Part shown: positions 36,022 to 47,512 of the stretch, piece by piece
Numbering within the stretch: the first letter of the stretch is position 1
Layout: every line of letters begins with the position of its first letter
From: Haematobia irritans
Taxonomy: Eukaryota; Arthropoda; Insecta; Diptera; Muscidae
NCBI RefSeq assembly: GCF_050003625.1
Contig: NC_134399.1
Location: forward strand, 39,758,671-39,822,670
Direction: 5' to 3'
DNA: 64,000 nucleotides
Position numbers and translations under genes: made by a program
The notes under the pieces: model-generated
Told to the model about the DNA's origin: nothing
Databases searched by the model: none
Seen by the model: the letters and a program-made list of their open reading frames with translations, nothing else

Positions 36022-38280
36022 TTTTATACCCTCCATCATAGGATGGGGGTATATTAACTTTGTCATTCCGTTTGTAACACATCGAAATATTGCTCTAAGA
36101 CCCCATAAAGTATATATATTCTGGGTCGTGGTGAAATTCTGAGTCGATCTAAGAATGTCCGTCCGTCCGTCCGTCCGTCCGTCCGTCCGTCTGTTGAAAT
36201 CACGCTAACTTCAGAACGAAACAAGCTATCGACTTGAAACTTGGCACAACTAATTGTTATCGATGTAGGTCGGATGGTATTGAAAATGGGCCATATCGGT
36301 CCACTTTTACGTATAGCCCCCATATAAAGGGACCCTCAGATTTGGCTTGTGGAACCTCTAACAGAAGCATATTTCATCCGATCCGGCTGAAATTTGGCAT
36401 ATGGTGTTGGTATATGGTCTCTAACAACCATGCAAAAATTGGTCCACATCGGTCCATAATTATATATAGCCCCCATATAAACCGATCCCCAGATTTGGCT
36501 TGTGGAGCCTCTAAGAGAAGCATATTTCATCCGATCCGGCTGAAATTTGGTACATGGTGTTGGTAGATGGTCTCTAACAATCATGCAAAAATTGGTCCAC
36601 ATCGGTCCATAATTATATATAGCCCCCATATAAAGGGACCCTCAGATTTGGCTTGTGGAACCTCTAACAGAAGCATATTTCATCCGATCCGGCTGAAATT
36701 TGGCATATGGTGTTGGTATATGGTCTCTAACAACCATGCAAAAATTGGTCCACATCGGTCCATAATTATATATAGCCCCCATATAAACCGATCCCCAGAT
36801 TTGGCTTGTGGAGCCTCTAAGAGAAGCATATTTCATCCGATCCGGCTGAAATTTGGTACATGGTGTTGGTAGATGGTCTCTAACAATCATGCAAAAATTG
36901 GTCCACATCGGTCCATAATTATATATAGCCCCCATATAAACCGATCCCCAGATTTGGCTTGTGGAGCCTCTAAGAGAAGCATATTTCATCCGATCCGGCT
37001 GAAATTTGGTACATGGTGTTGGTAGATGGTCTCTAACAATCATGCAAAAATTGGTGCACATCGGTCCATAATTATATATAGCCCCCATATAAACCGATCC
37101 CCAGATTTGGCTTGCGGAGCCTCAAAGAGAAGCAAATTTCATCCGATCCGGCTGAAATTTGGTACATGATGTTGGTATATGGTTTCTAATAACCATGCAA
37201 AAATTGGTCCACATCGGTCCATAATTATATATGGACCCCATATAAACCGATCTCCAGATTTGGCTTGCGAAGCCCCAAAGAGAAGCAAATTGCATCCGAT
37301 CCGGCTGAAATTTGGTACTTGGTATTGTTATATGGTCTCTAATAACCATGCAAAAATTGGTCCACATCGGTTCATAATTATATATAGCCCCCATATAAGC
37401 CGATCCCCAGATTTGGCTTGCGAAGTCTCCAAGAGAAGCAAATTTCACCCAATCCGGTTGTAATTTTGAACATGGTGTGAGTATATGATCTTTAACAACC
37501 GTGCCAGAATTGGTCCATATCGGTCCATAATTATATATAGCCCCCATATAAAACGTTCTCCAGATTTGACCTCCGGAGCCTCTTGGAGGAGCAAAATTCA
37601 TCCGATCCGGTTCAAATAAGAAACGTGGTGTTAGTATATGGTCGCTAACAACCATACAACAATTGGTCCATATCGGTTCATAACCATGGTTGCCACTAGA
37701 GCCAAAATTAATCTACCAAATTTTTATTTATATCGAAAATTTTGTAAAAATTTTATTTCTATAGAAAATTTTGTTCAAATTTTATTCGGTTCATAATCAT
37801 GGTTGCCACTCGAGCCAAAAATAATCTACCAAGATTTTATTTCTATAGAATATTTTGTCAAAAGTCTATTCCTATAGAAAATTTTGTTAAAATTTTATTT
37901 CTGTAGAAATTTTTATCAAAATTTTCTTTCTATAGAAAATTTTGTCAAAATTTAATTTCTATAGAAAATTTTATTTCTATAGAAAATTTTGTTAAAATTT
38001 TATTTCTGTAGAAAATTTTGTCAAAATTTTATGTCTACTTTGTCAAACTATATACGTATTGGATCGATCTTTTTTGATTTAATATATACCACGTATGGAC
38101 TTACATACAATATAGAAGATGGTGTTAGGAGGTTTTAAGATACCTTGCCATCGGCAAGCGTTACCGCAACTTAAGTAATTCGATTGTGGATGGCAGTGTT
38201 TAGAAAAAGTTTCTACGCAATCCATGATGGAGGGTACATAAGCTTCGGCCTGGCCGAACTTACGGGCGTATATACTTGTT
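36022..38280 (-). repeat. Family A copy, second half of the dimer, with 306-bp duplication
   Basis: It is complete on the minus strand to the head at 38280. The special 3'-most unit (CATATAAAGGGACCCTCAGA) occurs twice, at 36321 and 36627, exactly 306 bp (two units) apart. That is a two-unit block duplicated by unequal exchange. (GTCC)n lies at 36159-36190 and the 29-bp array at about 37735-38035, shortened relative to other copies. Confidence 0.92.
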
Positions 38281-38579
38281 TTTTTTTAGCTTGTTTTCAT
38301 GTGCTTTCAAATACCTAATACATCTAAACTTGAATAACATTTTTTAATAAATAAGGCTATTATGATCATGTTTGGAAAATATGGCGCTACATATATATGG
38401 GAGCTATATCTCAATCTGAACCGATTTCAACAATTCTTTGCAGGTATAGGTAGCACTATGGGAGATAAGATTTTGCCCACTTTGAGTAAGATCGGTTTAT
38501 AAATAAGGGTTTTATAATCAAATTTGGAAAAATCGCCAAATTTGACGACGGTCGGTTAGTAAAAAAAACGCATACATAA
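38281..38579 (+). repeat. Unique DNA then a family C unit fragment
   Basis: From about 38385, GGAGCTATATCTCAATCTG, AACCGATTTCAAC and AAGATCGGTTTATAAATAAG form one to two diverged central units of the C type (plus strand). There is no head, core or stem. The first ~100 bp carry nothing recognisable. The irritans mariner inserted at the TA at 38578-38579. Confidence 0.6.
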
Positions 38580-39118
38580 CAGGTTGGCTGATAACTCCCC
38601 GGTCTAACAAAGAAACACACATTTTTTTTGTCAAAATTCGTTTTTATTGTTCAACATAGTTCCCTTCAAGAGCGATACAACGATTATAACGACCTTCCAA
38701 TTTTTTGATACCATTTTGGTAGTACTCCTTCGGTTTTGCCTCAGTTCACCTCTTCATTGCAGCCAAATTTTTTTCCCTGCGTGCATCCTTTTGAGGTCTG
38801 AGAACAAGAAAAATTCGCTGGGGGCCAGATCTGGAGAATACGGTGGCTGGGGAAGCAATTCAAAGCTCAATTTATGAATTTTTGCCATCGTTCTCAATAA
38901 CTTGTGGCACGGTGCGTTGTCTTGGTGGAACAAAACTTTTTTTTCTTCATATGGGGCCGTTTTGCCGCGATTTCGACCTTCAAGCACTCCAATAACGTCA
39001 TATAATAGCCACTGTTGATGGTTTTCCCTTCTCAAGATATTCGATAAAAATTATTCCATGCGCATTCCAAAAAACAGAGGACTTTTGAGTCTTTCCACGC
39101 TTCGGAGACGGTTCACCA
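38580..39118 (-). pseudogene. Irritans-type mariner transposase, 3' half, broken
   Basis: The terminal repeat at 38580 (ACAGGTTGGCTGATAACTCC, then CCGGTCT) after TA is the irritans-subfamily mariner end known from Himar1. On the minus strand the C-terminal half of transposase is readable in three frames: FWNAHGIIFIEYLEKGK, then HQDNAPCHK (second catalytic Asp) and PPYSPDLAPSEFFLF, then YYQNGIKKLEGRYNRC...GNYVEQ with stop at 38644-38646. Breaks: a stop/frameshift after GKPSTVAII, an extra A in AGKKF, and a deletion of about eight codons after EEV. The third catalytic position reads Glu (APSE) where mariners have Asp (APSD). The N-terminal half, the first catalytic Asp and the 5' TIR are lost at 39118, where family A sequence starts. 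It cannot be active. Confidence 0.88.
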
Positions 39119-39298
39119 TATCGGTCCATAGATATATATATATATATAGCGGATCCCCAATCACACAAAAGTTGGTCCATATCGGTTCATAATCATGGTT
39201 GCCACTGGAGCCACAAATAATCTACCAAAATTTTATTTCTATAGAAAATTTCGCCAAAATTTTATTTCTATAGAAAATTTTGTTAAAATTTTTACTTC

Positions 39299-39806
39299 TA
39301 CACTCAAAAAAAGTGAACCCTATATTTCACAAAATCTGATTTAATTTAATTTAAGTTCATGGGATTTTTACGTTTTAAGAAAGTTGCTATGACGTTCATA
39401 ATTTTTTGTGTACGTTAGTTAAAATAACTAAAATAAAGGAAAAAAATATACACAAATGAAGCATAAAGATTAACTAAATTCGGGTCTCCCACAAAATAGT
39501 TCAGAATTTCTTAAAATTTGTAAATTTTACCAGTAATGAGCCCATCATGAACTTCGTATGGTACTAAGGACATTTTTACAATTTTTAACTCCAATTCTTT
39601 CCTTCAAATTTCGAGATTTTCTTTTACAAATGAAAAAAATTAATTATATCTAATAAATTTTCTTGAATTTATCGAAAATTATTTACTTAGTTTTGTGAAA
39701 TCGGCGTGATATTTGCGTTTCTAATACAGTTTACTCAAAATTTTCTAAAATTATTATATTTTTTTTAAATTTTCTTTCCTGGTGGGTTCACTGTTTTTTC
39801 AGTGTA
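39299..39806. mobile_element. MITE a, complete, TA target duplication
   Basis: TA (39299-39300 and 39805-39806) flanks a 504-bp element with ends CACTCAAAAAAAGTGAACCC and the complement of GGGTTCACTGTTTTTTCAGTG. The inside has no frame. It contains words such as CCCATCATGAACTTCG that are shared, inverted, with 53600-53640. The host 29-bp array continues cleanly on both sides. It is a Tc1/mariner-like MITE. Confidence 0.85.
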
Positions 39807-39950
39807 CAGAAAATTTTGTTAAAATTTTTATTTCTATAGAAAATTTTGTCAAAACTTTACTTCTATAGAAAATTTTGTCAAAACTTTATTTCTATAGAAT
39901 AATTTGTCAAAATTTTATTTCTATAAAAAATTTTGTCAAAATTTTATTTG

Positions 39951-40181
39951 TTATTGTTGTTTTTTTGATCTCAGCTTAAAGCCATGCATTGACTAAACTA
40001 CAAGTGTAGCTTAACCAACAGAGGAAAAGTATGCTTGTCAAATTTATTTGGGCAAAGCCCTATAGACTGCAAGATGGTTGGATGTACAGCTGTTTCGGAA
40101 TTACCACATTCCTCATCAGCATCCTCTGAGATAAAAAAAAAACAACAATAACGATTGAAGAGAAGCCAACAATAACAAACA
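39951..40181 (-). mobile_element. Retroposon D copy with inverted tail
   Basis: On the minus strand the body runs GAGGATGCTGATGAGGAATG ... TTTAAGCTGAGATCAAAAAA, with a CAACAATAA end at 39951. At the other side a second, oppositely oriented tail is present (GAGATAAAAAAAAAACAACA at about 40128, through AATAACAAAC). This tail matches the downstream tail of the copy at 51701-52033. Flanks AAAATTTTATTTG (39938-39950 and 40182-40194) form a probable 13-bp TSD, and the final G distinguishes it from the array consensus. The structure resembles the 5' inversion seen in LINE-mediated integration. Confidence 0.7.
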
Positions 40182-40404
40182 AAAATTTTATTTGTATAGA
40201 AAATTTTGTTAAAATTTTATTTCTATAGCAAATTTTGTTAAAAATTTATTTCTATAGCAAATTTTGTTAAAATTTTTATTTCTATAGAAAATTTTGTTAA
40301 CATTTTATTTCTATAGAAAATTTTGTCAAAATTTTATTTCTATAGAAAATTTGGTCAATATTTTATTTTTATAGAAAATTTTGCCAAAATTTTATTTCTA
40401 TAGA

Positions 40405-41417
40405 CTCAGAATCACCTCCTGAGTCGATCTAGCGCTTAGTATCCGTCCGTCTGTCCATGTATTTGTTATTCACAGGATTCCGGTCGCAATTATAAACCGA
40501 TTTTGATGAAATTTGGTACAGGGAGTTTTTTGGGCACAAGGACGAACGCTATTGAATTTGGAAGAAATCGGATCAAATTTAGATATAGCTCCCATATATA
40601 TGTATCGCCCGATTTCGACAAATGGGGACACGTTGTGCGTTTTTTCAAACGGATCGTCACCAAATTTGGCAAAAGGTAATCTTTTCCATCGCCCTTCAAG
40701 TCTGCAAAATTTCATCCAAATCGGTTCAGATTTAGATATAGCTCTCATATATATGTTTCGCCCGATTTTCCCAAATTTGGCCACAAAACCTTTATTTATC
40801 AACCGATCTTACTCAAAGTTGGCTAAATATAATCTTCTATAGCACTAACTATATGTGCAAAAAATCATCGAAATCGGTTCAGATTTAGCTATAGCTCCCA
40901 TTTATATGTATAGCCCGATTTTCCCAAATTTGGCCATAGAACCCTTATTTATTAACCGATCTTACTAAAAGTTGGCTAGATCCAGTCCTCTATAGTACTA
41001 ACTATATGTGCAAAATTTCATCGAAATCGGTTCAGATGTAGATATAGCTCCCATATATGTATCACCCGATTTTGAAAAATTCGCCCCTAATAACCTTATG
41101 TTTGACCATACAGGCCTCATTTCTTAACTGATCTTACTCAAATCTTGCACGAGGTAACCTTTTGTGGTATTAATCAAACCCGCAAAATATTATTCAAATT
41201 GGTTCAGATTTAGATATTGCTTCCATATATATGCATCGCTCGATTTTCCCAAAATTGACCATAATACTCTTATTTATTAACCAATGTTACTCAAATTTCA
41301 AATTTTGATATACTAGCCGACCGTATTTATATGTACTTGTAGTTTTTACTTAAGAATAGTGCTCGATTTTTACAAATTTGTATTTATTACCCACACTAAT
41401 TGGGCGATTTTCTATTT
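40405..41417 (-). repeat. Family C element, end truncated
   Basis: On the minus strand the terminal stem is missing. The element is joined to a 29-bp array inside its core (ACTCAGAATCACCTCCTGAG), followed by a short (GTCC)n, the 3' unique part (CACAGGATTCCGGTCGCAAT) and at least five units. TTTAGATATA / TTTAGCTATA / GTAGATATAG landmarks at 40578, 40731, 40884 and 41037 are each exactly 153 bp apart. Unit words: GCTCCCATATATATG, CGCCCGATTT, AAATCGGTTCAG. Confidence 0.85.
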
Positions 41418-42115
41418 TTATACCCTAAACCACATAGTGGTCAGGGTATAATTAGTTTGATCGGCCAAAAAATGTGCCTAGCAGAAATATTGATTTTAGA
41501 CCCCATAAAATATATACCGATCGACTCAGAATCACCCCCTGAGTCGATCTAGCGCTTGGTGTCCGTCCGTCCGTCTGTCCATGTATTTGTTGTTCACAGG
41601 ATTCCTGTCGCAATTATTAACCGATTTTGATGAAATTTGGTACAGGGAGTTTTTTTGGGCACAAGGACAAACGCTATTGAATTTGTATCGCCCGATTTCG
41701 ACAAATGGGGTCACGTTGCGTTTTTTTCAAACGGATCGTCACCAAATTTGGCAAAAAGTAATCTTTTTCATCGCCCTTCAAGTCTGCAAAATTTCATCCA
41801 AATCGGTTCAGATTTAGATATAGCTCGCATATATATGTGTCGCCCGATTTTTCTAAATTTGGCCATAAAACCCTTATTTATCAACCGATCTTACTCAAAT
41901 TTGGCTAAATGTACTCTTCTATAGCACTAACTATATGTGCAAAAAATCATCGAAATCGGTTCAGATTTAGATGTAGCTCCCATATATATGTATAGCCCGA
42001 TTTTCCCAAATTTGGCCATAGAACCCTTATTTATTAACCGATCTTACTAAAAGTTGGCTAGATCCAGTCCTCTTTAGTACCAACTATAGGAAATTAGAAG
42101 CCGGCAGGCTTGATC
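41418..42115 (-). repeat. Family C element with terminal stem
   Basis: The stem TATACCCTAAACCACATAGT...GGTCAGGGTATA is at 41420-41452. Next come TTTGATCGGCCAAAAAATGT, the core hairpin (CGACTCAGAATCACCCCCTG...), (GTCC)n at 41561-41575, the 3' unique part, and about three units before it breaks off at AACTATAGG. One unit has lost about 60 bp. The head is absent. Confidence 0.87.
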
Positions 42116-42440
42116 TTTAACAATGTGTGGTAAACTTTATTCCTGTAGAAAATTTTGTCAACATTTTATTTCTATAGAACATTTTGTCAAAATTGTATTT
42201 CTAAAGAATTTTTTTTTTCAAAATATTATTTCTATAAAAAATTTCCTCAAAATTTTATTTCTGTGAAATTTTTTCTCAAAATTTTATTTCTATAGAATTT
42301 ATTGTCAAAATTTTATTTCTATAGAAAAATTTCTCACAAAAATTTGTTTATAGAAACTTTTTCCCAAATTTTATTTTTATAGAGATTTAACAAAAAAGAT
42401 TACTAATTCGGGTAGAATTCTACCAACTGTGGCAACCGTG
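42116..42440 (-). repeat. Diverged 29-bp array
   Basis: About eight degraded copies of TTTATTTCTATAGAAAATTT lie at 42130-42370. They end in ACCAACTGTGGCAACCGTGG, the sequence that borders the array in family A (TAGTGGCAACCATGG). The array type is therefore shared between A and C neighbourhoods. Confidence 0.8.
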
Positions 42441-42935
42441 GTGGTAAAACAGATTTATATTCTAAGTTATATACGTTGCATATTCATGTTTTAAGATAAT
42501 AAAGTACTTAAAACCATTTTTGTTTTGTAAAATTTTTTAAATTTAACGAAAAATATAGTAGAGAAAATTGTTTGGGAATGTATGGGAAAGTAGGGAACTT
42601 TTTTTGTTCTTGTAGGGTAAACCGAACATTTTCCCTGGCAACATTGACTATGAGCTATAGTCAGATTGACACAAAGCACCCATAGACATGTACCCCTTAA
42701 TTTTCTTAAATATGCAACTGCGGTTTATCTCCCAGACCTATATGTTACCCCACAAATGCTTATGATTACTAATTCTGTAATGCTGGTTTAGGGTATGATA
42801 TAGTCGGCCCCGCCCGACTTTCTACTTTACTTACTTGTTTTCACTTGTTAAAGAAAGTTTCTTAGTTTGAAGGACAAAGTTTGACAAAGTTAAAATAAAG
42901 ACATAAAAATACGTACAAATAAATCCCAGTTTAAC
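42441..42935 (-). repeat. Unique DNA and an orphan family B head
   Basis: 42786-42840 holds a B head on the minus strand: complement of GGGTATGATATAGTCGGCCC and CGCCCGACTTTCTACTTTAC, ending in ACTTGTTTT. The leader behind it (about 42660-42785) belongs to a different subtype from the copies at 9151 and 24095, and no units or 3' end follow. The remainder shows no gene. Confidence 0.7.
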
Positions 42936-43108
42936 CAAATATATACGGCCGTAAGTTCGGCCAGACCGTATATATAGGAGAGTCTATAAATAATTACGAA
43001 CCGATATGAACCAATTTTATTTAGAGAGCCAGAGGTGAAATACGGGGGTCGGTTATCATATGGGTTAGCAAGCCAAGTTAGGAAGCGATAAATAAATACG
43101 ATGCACTA
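42936..43108 (+). repeat. Family A head fragment
   Basis: ATATATACGGCCGTAAGTTC and GGCCAGACC are followed at once by ATTACGAACCGATATG and part of a leader (GAGAGCCAGAGGTGAAATAC) that also occurs at 32397 and 50030. It is truncated before any 153-bp unit. Confidence 0.75.
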
Positions 43109-43770
43109 TGCACTGAAAAAAAAGCATACTCGGTTCCAAAGATTTTGTCATTACTTTAAAAAATTTGGTATTGATTCCGAGCCAAAGAAGCGGAGAATAC
43201 AAGTAAGGATACTTTTAAGACACAATTCTCTTTTAAATTTAGGTTTTGTGTACTTGCTTCTAGGAAGCAAATTTTAATTTTTCGTTTTCTCAGCTTTTTT
43301 TTTCTTCATATGCTATCAAAGTCCTTTAAAAACGAGTTAACGGCAACTTTATTTTCCAAATTAGGACTCGACTTCCAGTAGAAATTATGCTATGTTTGAA
43401 GTAAAAAACTTCTTTAAAATAAAGTTTTGAAAAACATGTCCTATATTTGAACGATATTTTGCTTTGTAGTCAAGATGCAAAAAGACAACAAATTTAAAGA
43501 CAATTTCATTAAATTCAAAGAGTTTTTCTGAATTATTAAAGTCAAGTTGACCTTAGCCTATAAATTTTTTCTTTCATGTTAAGATACCCATTTTTAAGTC
43601 AAATCACTTAATTATAAGGACAATACGACTTCATTGAAGAGTTTATCGACTTTTGGACAAGAAAAATAACTTTATTTTAGAGAAATGCGTCTTCAATGCT
43701 AAGCAAAATTTGTATTCGTATTTTAAAGACATGAAATCTTTGACCTCACGACAATATTTTTTTCAGTGTG
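43109..43770 (-). mobile_element. MITE b, near full length
   Basis: The ends read CACTGAAAAAAAAGCATACT (43111) and, complemented, CACTGAAAAAAATATTGTCG (right end at about 43768). The inside contains AAGTCAAATCACTTAATTAT and TTAAAGACATGAAATCTTTG, shared inverted with 44396-44580 and 14512-14627. The left flank has TA, but the right flank does not show TA clearly, so the exact boundary is uncertain. No coding frame is preserved. Confidence 0.7.
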
Positions 43771-43984
43771 GGCGGAAATTGAAAATTTTCGGCAAAAATT
43801 ATTTACAATAAATCTAGTATCTTCAAACATTGTATATCGACATTTCTTATCATAATCAAATGTTACCTCATTAAAAAAGCGCCTTATCCGCAGAACTTGA
43901 TGTAAATAGTATAAAACAGTTGTCATTTTATTAAATTTATTTTATTAATTAAGATTAAACATATATTAACCATCAAAATCACTC
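43771..43984. other. Unique AT-rich spacer
   Basis: About 210 bp without repeats or frames that I can recognise. It ends where the (GTCC)-side of a family C element begins. Confidence 0.4.
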
Positions 43985-44700
43985 TCTTCGGTATCTAATT
44001 CTAATTCCGTCCGTCTGTGTTTGTTGTTCGCAGGATTCCGGTCGCAATTATTAACCGATTTTGATAAAATTTGGTACAATGTGTTTTCGTGGTAAAAGCA
44101 TAGACACTTTTGAATTTGAAAAAAAAAATGGATCAAAGTTATATATCGCCCGATTTCGACAGACGAAATCATACTGAGCTTATTTACTACCCGATTGTCT
44201 TCACATTTAACACAAAGTAATTTTTATAGTACCCTTAAAGTGTGCAAAGTTTCATCAAATTCGGTTAAGATTTATATATAGCTCCCATATATATGTATCG
44301 CCCGATTTTCACAAATTTAACTATAAAACCCTTATTGTATAACAGATCTTACTCAAATTTGTAATCTTCTGTAGTACTAACTGTACACTGAAAAAAATAT
44401 TGTCGTGAGTCAAAGATTTCATGTCCTTAAAATACGAATGCAAATTTTGCTTAGCATAGAAGACGCATTTCTTTAATATAAAGATTTTCTCCTTGTCCAA
44501 AAGTCGATAAACTTTTCAATGCAGTCGTATTGTCCTTATAATTAAGTGATTTGACTTAAAAATGGGTATCATAACGTGAAATACCAAAATTATTAAAGCA
44601 AAGATAAAATCTACAAAAAATTATTGAAACCGGTTCAGATTTAAATATAACTATCATAAATATATGTATCGCCCAATTTTGCCCATAGGTCGATTATTTT
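43985..44700 (-). repeat. Family C element split by MITE b
   Basis: Short GTCC run (44008-44017), CGCAGGATTCCGGTCGCAAT, then units with ATAGCTCCCATATATATG and CGCCCGATTT. At ACTAACTGTA (44395) a MITE b fragment (44396 to about 44585, CACTGAAAAAAATATTGTCG) interrupts, and the C unit resumes with TTGAAACCGGTTCAGATTTA. The core and terminal stem are absent. The MITE copy preserves the intact TTAA region (TATAATTAAGTGAT) that is occupied by the piggyBac-like element at 14628. Confidence 0.75.
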
Positions 44701-44975
44701 GGTTCTCTTGTGGCTTTCACACTTCCTTTTAATATAATTACTTGTGTTTTAATTAATTATCACCGACAAACTGGTTGTCGGTTGTCACTGGCGAATACTC
44801 TGCCAGTGACAACCAGCATTTTTCAATTGACCTTGTTCTTGACCCTTGGTGCCATCACATGTTTCGTAACTGTAAAATGGAAAAAAGTTTAGGTGTTCAT
44901 TAGCAATGGTTAGCCCACATGAGGGATCAGCTTCAGCGAGAGAATATTTACGCATAATTGTAAGATTCAGGACCA
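44701..44975. other. Unique DNA with an inverted GTTGTC/GACAAC pair
   Basis: It contains GGTTGTCGGTTGTCACTGGC and then CCAGTGACAACC (about 44770-44817), a perfect 12-bp inverted repeat GGTTGTCACTGG/CCAGTGACAACC around 12 bp. No gene is recognised. Confidence 0.5.
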
Positions 44976-45095
44976 GGGAGCCACCGTGGTGCAATGGTTA
45001 GCATGCCCGCCTTGCATACACAAGGTCGTGGGTTCGATTCCTGCTTCGACCGAACACCAAAAAGTTTTTCAGCCTGATACATCGGGCTACCACCA
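44976..45095 (+). mobile_element. SINE with internal deletion
   Basis: The tRNA-like head is intact (box A TGGTGCAATGG, box B GGTTCGATTCC), but the sequence jumps from AAAAAGTTTTTCAG to CCTGATACATCGGGCT, deleting about 230 bp of the central domain and leaving the 3' end. It has no AACCT tail. It is followed by about 50 bp of unassigned sequence and a family A unit array. Confidence 0.85.
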
Positions 45096-45147
45096 ATTTC
45101 AGATTCACTTCTGACAATCTCAGCATCGGGACGAGCAGCAAGAAGAA

Positions 45148-45812
45148 AAATCTGGGGATCGGTTTATCTGGGCGCTATATATAATTATGAACCGATATGG
45201 GCCAATTTTCGTATGGTTGCTAGAGGCCATATACTAACACAACATACGATATTTCAACCTGATCGTTTGAAATTTGCTTCGCCAAGAGGCCCCGAAAGCC
45301 TAATCTGGGGATCAGTTTATATGGGGGCAATATATAATTATTGACCAATATGGACCAATCGCGTGAGTATTTGAGACCATATACTAACACCACGTACCAA
45401 ATTTCAACCTAATCGGCTGAAATTTGCTTCCCTAAGAGGCTCCGCAAGGAAAATCTGCGGATCGTTTTATATGGGGGCTATATATAATTATGGACCCATG
45501 TGGACCAATTTTTGCATGGTTGTTAGAGACCATATACTTACACAATGTGCCAAATTTCAGCCGGATCGGATGAAATTTGTTTCCCTTAGAGGATCTGCAA
45601 GCCAAATTTGGGGGTCCGTTTATATGGGGGCTATACATAAACGTGGTCCGGTATGGCTCATTCTCAACACCATCCGACCTTCATCAATAAAAACTACTTG
45701 TGCCAAGTTTCTAGTCGATATCTTGTTGCATTTGGAAGTTAATGTGATTTCAAGAGACGGATATCGCTAGATCGGGCCAGAATTTCACCCACCCTATGGT
45801 GGAGGATATAAA
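45148..45812 (+). repeat. Family A element, 5' half missing
   Basis: It begins inside a unit (AATCTGGGGATCGGTTTATC), holds about three and a half 153-bp units, a reduced GGAC segment (GAGACGGATATCG), a core without ATATATAC, and a decayed stem (CCCACCCTATGGTGGAGGAT, then ATAAAAA). It is an old copy. Confidence 0.82.
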
Positions 45813-47512
45813 AATCTTAATTATAAAGGATACTTCAAAATACAACAATGTTTTCTTCATTCCAAAAAAAAAAAAAAACTTTAAATCAAAGATGTAAAAA
45901 CCTCAAAATAAATTTTAATCTATATTTGAAGCGTTTTTATCTTAAATCCATAGATTCAATATTTATATGTACACTTTAATGGAGGGACGCAAATTTTCAA
46001 AATTTGCAAATAAAAATGTTTGAAACAATGACTATAAACTTTCACTTAATATTTTGTAAATTAAGCATCCTTAAATTTAGGTTGTGTAATCTTTATTACT
46101 ACGTAAATATTTTTTTTTTTTTAGTGTAAACAAAGAATTATTAAATTCAAGAACGGGAGAAATTTGTACTAAAACATAATAAATTCCATTAACTAAAATA
46201 GAATATAATTGGATTTAATGCCGTACTGTAGTTACTGTGTTATCGACTTCGTCCGACTTTTTATATTTCTTAACTGTTTTCAGATTTTAAGCCTCTTTAG
46301 GAGGACCGAATATTTCTCGAATCTCTCTGAGAAATATATGAGCGATAAATTGTATGTTTTTTTGTGAGCGTAAGGAAACAATCAATTCATATTTACCAAT
46401 ATTATCGATTTTACATGAATATTCATGGACATGTTATTCCACATACTTTAATCACTTTAATACAATCTCCTGTCATTTACGGCTGTGGCCGGGACCATAT
46501 TATTTCTTATACCCGTCAAAAAGTAAATGACTTCAATTTAATGGCCATTTGGTTCATGTAAATCTAAAGTATATATTTTTTGTTCTGATAGCATTCCATC
46601 CATCGCACTAAGGAATAATAACCTTAAAAGGTTGAAACATTTGTTCCCCTGGTTTATGGTCTCCATAAGAGAAAAGAAATTGCCTCGAAAACTCCACCAT
46701 AAGGCCAATGTTAAAGGTGAAAGCTCCGCCATAGCACACGTTAGCCGGCCGAGTTGACGACGACAAAAATTTGTGCGTTGTGCAGGCCAAATTTATGGAT
46801 TTTTCCATAAATGTATGTTGGCATATAAAAAATTAAAATGTAATTTGCCTTTTGGGTATGAAACATAAATTCCATAGGCATACATGCATATGTACATTAC
46901 TAAGTCATAAACATAATTTTAATAAACTCATAACTACGAATAAAGTTAAACATATAAGTAAGTAGGCCAAATTTCAAATTGAAAATCATTTCGTTCATGA
47001 AAAATCAAATGTTTATGAACAAATTTATTTGCTGTTTTAAATAAATAAATGCATTTATGAATATTATCACAAATTTGTGATTGAATTAACTTTTTAAATA
47101 AGAGATTATTGTTAGTTAGTTTGTCGAAATTGATTTTAGTTTGTAATTGACTATTCTCCATTTAATACTGTAATGAAACGATATGCCGATAAACATTAGA
47201 CCTATTTAATGTACAGATTTGAATGCCAATTCAATCCATACTACACTCAAACAGTATTCCAAAGGTTAGCAAGCCGGGTTATTTTATACAGTGTCAATAT
47301 AATTGCGTTGGTATTTTACAATGGCATCCACAAATATTCATTGTATAATACTTATTAAGTGAAGTAAAAAATAGTTAAAAAGCTGCTTAGCCAGGGTTGC
47401 CAATTGTCGTAAAAAATTGCTAAAATCTACAATTTTGTGTTTAATTCAGGTAAAAGCCATTCACCAAAAGCATACATATAAGGTCTTAAATTCGCCCGTA
47501 TTGAATCTTAAG
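45813..47512. other. Unique AT-rich region
   Basis: No repeat family or gene could be named. 45855-46130 has MITE-like wording (TTTTTTTTTTTAGTGTAAAC at its right side) without a clear left end. 46590-46800 is less AT-rich (ATTGCCTCGAAAACTCCACC, CACGTTAGCCGGCCGAGTTG) and open on the minus strand for about 65 codons in two overlapping frames, neither with recognisable similarity. It may be a conserved non-coding block. Confidence 0.4.

Larger units (their letters stand above)
39119..40405 (-). repeat. Family A fragment, enlarged 29-bp array, two insertions
   Basis: A short unit remnant (CATATCGGTCCATAG, a small (TA)n, then GGTTGCCACTGGAGCC) leads into a long run of 29-bp repeats TTTATTTCTATAGAAAATTT. 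The array is interrupted by a TA-flanked MITE (39301-39804) and by retroposon D (39951-40181) and resumes after each. It ends at the family C core at about 40405. Confidence 0.85.

Noticed and set aside
46538..46808. Two overlapping minus-strand frames as host exons
   Set aside because: They use different frames of the same stretch, and no splice sites or recognisable similarity support either.
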